Origin: Choristoneura fumiferana
Taxonomy: Eukaryota > Arthropoda > Insecta > Lepidoptera > Tortricidae
DNA length: 64,000 nucleotides
Assembly (NCBI RefSeq): GCF_025370935.1
Contig: NC_133496.1
Location: 1,294,181-1,358,180, forward strand
Direction of reading: 5' to 3'
Position 1 is the stretch's first letter. The number at the start of each line of letters is the position of its first letter. Made by a program: the position numbers and the translations under genes. Positions 62,166 to 64,000 of the stretch are shown here, one piece after another. The notes below the pieces were generated by a model, which had not been told where the DNA came from, did no database searches, and worked only from the letters and a program-made list of their open reading frames with translations.

Positions 62166-62798
62166 TAACTAAAAGTCGCTGAACTGAAATCGTTCCGTTG
62201 GACGAGTACGATCTATGATTTAAATACTTTTCCCGTCTAAGGCCCCACCCCGTATATTTGTAATTCACCTTGTTCTCCTAGTTTTGTTTAGTGACGAGAA
62301 TTGTAATTATTATAATTTTGTTTTTTAAAAAGTGACTTTCTATCAAGTTTCTTGCGGTGCATTCTTAACAATGATGGTCTTTCCGAAAGCGGTGGTAGTA
62401 TGAAAGTTTACATTGTAAAATAACCCTTTTAAGTCTAGTCAATCCAATACGCTATAACTTTATACATACAAATGTGGACCACATTTAATCTAATTAAATC
62501 GTAATTAGTTTAGACTGTATATTCATGTTAGTAACTGCGATGCCATGTTGTTTTGGGTGACAGTGTCTTGTCACCACACGTTGATTGAACTTCATATTAC
62601 ACTAATTGAATTCCGCAAGGGTTTGATTAAAGGCTGATTAATTACGTCACAACCCCTACCTTTAAGTTTAATTACTTTTGGGGTCACATAGTTTGAATAT
62701 CACTACTTTTATTGCGGATAACTGATGCATTATTTTCTTTGTTTCTGCTATGTCAATATTCTTGGTTTTATTCATATCAACGAGAAGTATAAAAGAGC
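62166..62798. other. no gene seen
   Basis: AT-rich; a minus-strand frame at 62268-62166 joins the LINE remnant. Confidence 0.4.
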
Positions 62799-63116
62799 GG
62801 CCACACCGCTGCTCAAAATATGGAGACGGCACGGGATCGCAGTGACGTGCTGTAAGCGTCACGATTTTATTGCATGCTCTCCACACCGCTGCTTAAAATA
62901 CGCAAACGGTACGGAATCGCAGTGACGTACCGTAAACGTCAGGACTTTACGGCATGCTCTCCAACAAAAGTCGTGACGTTTACGGCACGTCACTGCGATT
63001 TTGCACCGTTTGCGTATTTCAAGCAGCGGTGTGGAGGGCATGGGATAAAATCGTGACGCTTACGGCACGTTACTGCGATTCCGTGCCTTCTCCGTATTTT
63101 AAGCAGCGGTGTGGCC
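62799..63116. mobile_element. four-unit nested palindrome (two direct, two inverted units)
   Basis: Units of about 80 bp: CACACCGCTGCTCAAAATA, GGGATCGCAGTGACGTGC and TAAGCGTCACGATTTTATTG (unit 1), then the same with changes (unit 2). Two inverted units follow, ending TTTTAAGCAGCGGTGTGGCC. GGCC lies at both outer ends. Several short ORFs on both strands are produced by the symmetry and are not genes. Confidence 0.85.
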
Positions 63117-63167
63117 TTAATAGGATAAGTTCGCCTCCGTATCTAAAATTTTGTTTATTTTGTTGAA

Positions 63168-63428
63168 TTCATAGTGGCCTAGTGGTTTGACCTATTGCCT
63201 CTCAAGGAGACGATCGTGAGTTCGAATCCGGGCTCGTATCTCTGAGTTTTGCTGTGCAAAATAACATTTGAAATTTAGCACGCGTTTTTTTAGGCACGGA
63301 GAAGGAAATTGTGAGGAACCTACACACATCGGCGAAGAAATTTAATGTTGTGTTTAATGCTCATTCTGAGAAGAAGCCTGTGCCCTGCAGTGGGACGTAT
63401 AAGCCAAGATGCTAATGATGATGATGAA
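63168..63428 (+). mobile_element. tRNA-derived SINE family 1
   Basis: TAGTGGCCTAGTGGTTTGAC (A box), TCGTGAGTTCGAATCCGGG (B box), TGTGCCCTGCAGTGGGACG and a (GATGAT)n tail; internal deletions. Confidence 0.7.
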
Positions 63429-63754
63429 GATTGTTTGTTAGTTAATCAGTAACAGACAATGCAAAACATAGAACACGTTCCCATGAGACACCTTTTCAAA
63501 CTATCTTCGACCAACTGTACGCTCCTATAGCAACGCAGTCGACTGTACACGGCTTACACTAATTAGTTTAGTTGTTCGCACGTACGAACTGACGAACAAC
63601 TTGCGGAGCCGGATATTACGTACTCGTAGTTTTGTTCGGTTGGCTTGCTTTGTGGGTAGCGGGTTCAGGTTCAATCCCTGCATGTTGTATTCAAATTAAG
63701 TGAACAATATTACTTTTTGGAGTGTAATCTAATGAGGAAATAACACACAAATAA

Positions 63755-64000
63755 AATCCTAGTTATATTATAAATGCGAAAGTTTGTGAGTATGTTTGTT
63801 ACTCCTTTACGCTGAAACGGCTGGATGGATTTGGATGAAATTTTATATGTAGATAGCTGGACGTCTGGAATAAAACATAGGTTACTTTTTATTCTGATAT
63901 TCCCACGGAATTTAGAGTAAGAGCTGGGCTTGGAGTCATGAAATTTGGTATGTAGGTAGCTGGACGTCAGGAATAACACATAGGCTACTTTTTATCCCGA
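63755..64000 (+). repeat. GAAATTTGGTATG-type interspersed repeat (runs off window)
   Basis: TATTATAAATGCGAAAGTTT, CTGAAACGGCTGGATGG and TAGCTGGACGTCTGGAAT, with a second round at 63935-64000 (ATGAAATTTGGTATGTAGG). It continues beyond the window. Confidence 0.65.

Noticed and set aside
62725..63166. Five overlapping ORFs on both strands
   Set aside because: They share repeated peptide strings because the DNA is a four-unit palindrome. They are not independent genes.
1..64000. CRISPR arrays, operons, bacterial ribosome binding sites, phage genes
   Set aside because: Repeats are dispersed transposon copies, not spaced direct repeats. Gene structure and composition are those of insect intergenic DNA.

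Overview
This window is eukaryotic, AT-rich, gene-poor DNA whose dispersed repeats are of the kind that fill lepidopteran (moth or butterfly) genomes. These include tRNA-headed SINEs ending in GATGATG, RTE-like LINE tails, CR1/jockey-like LINE 3' ends, and short inverted-repeat elements. The assignment rests on recognising these repeat types, not on a species-specific gene. I found no intact host gene. There are no bacterial operons, CRISPR arrays or true rRNA/tRNA genes.

The dominant object is one Ty3/gypsy-type LTR retrotransposon on the minus strand, about 5904-15596. Its 5' LTR is 14051-15596 and its 3' LTR is 5904-7456, each about 1.55 kb. The primer-binding site is at 14042-14049, a leader of about 1.2 kb follows, then gag (12814-11576), a zinc-knuckle tail in another frame (to 11409), and pol (11317-8957: protease, reverse transcriptase, RNase H, start of integrase). 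The rest of integrase lies in broken frames down to 8220. The two LTRs are about 99.5% identical outside a short tandem array, so the insertion is young, yet gag-pol carries about four single-base frame breaks. An assembly gap (15597-16187) begins at the outer edge of the 5' LTR.

Everything else is a mosaic of smaller mobile elements, often nested. DNA-transposon types include a 2.17-kb Tc1-like element with about 288-bp inverted termini and a non-transposase interior (17106-19272), a TAA-flanked Harbinger-like element (22391-23243), a 496-bp foldback element (25955-26450), a hAT-type MITE with a perfect 8-bp duplication (57815-58103), TA-flanked MITEs (3337-3844 and relatives; 46834-47263) and several small palindromic MITEs. 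Retro-types include three tRNA-derived SINE families, two copies of one having perfect 11-bp target duplications, and about ten 5'-truncated RTE-like LINE ends. There are also many CR1/jockey-like LINE 3' ends.

Between the repeats are AT-rich stretches in which I see no gene. A few short unrecognised ORFs and exon-like patches are listed at low confidence. The possible novelties are the interior of the 17.1-19.3 kb element, the four-unit nested palindrome at 62.8-63.1 kb, and the mismatch between LTR age and coding decay in the gypsy element.
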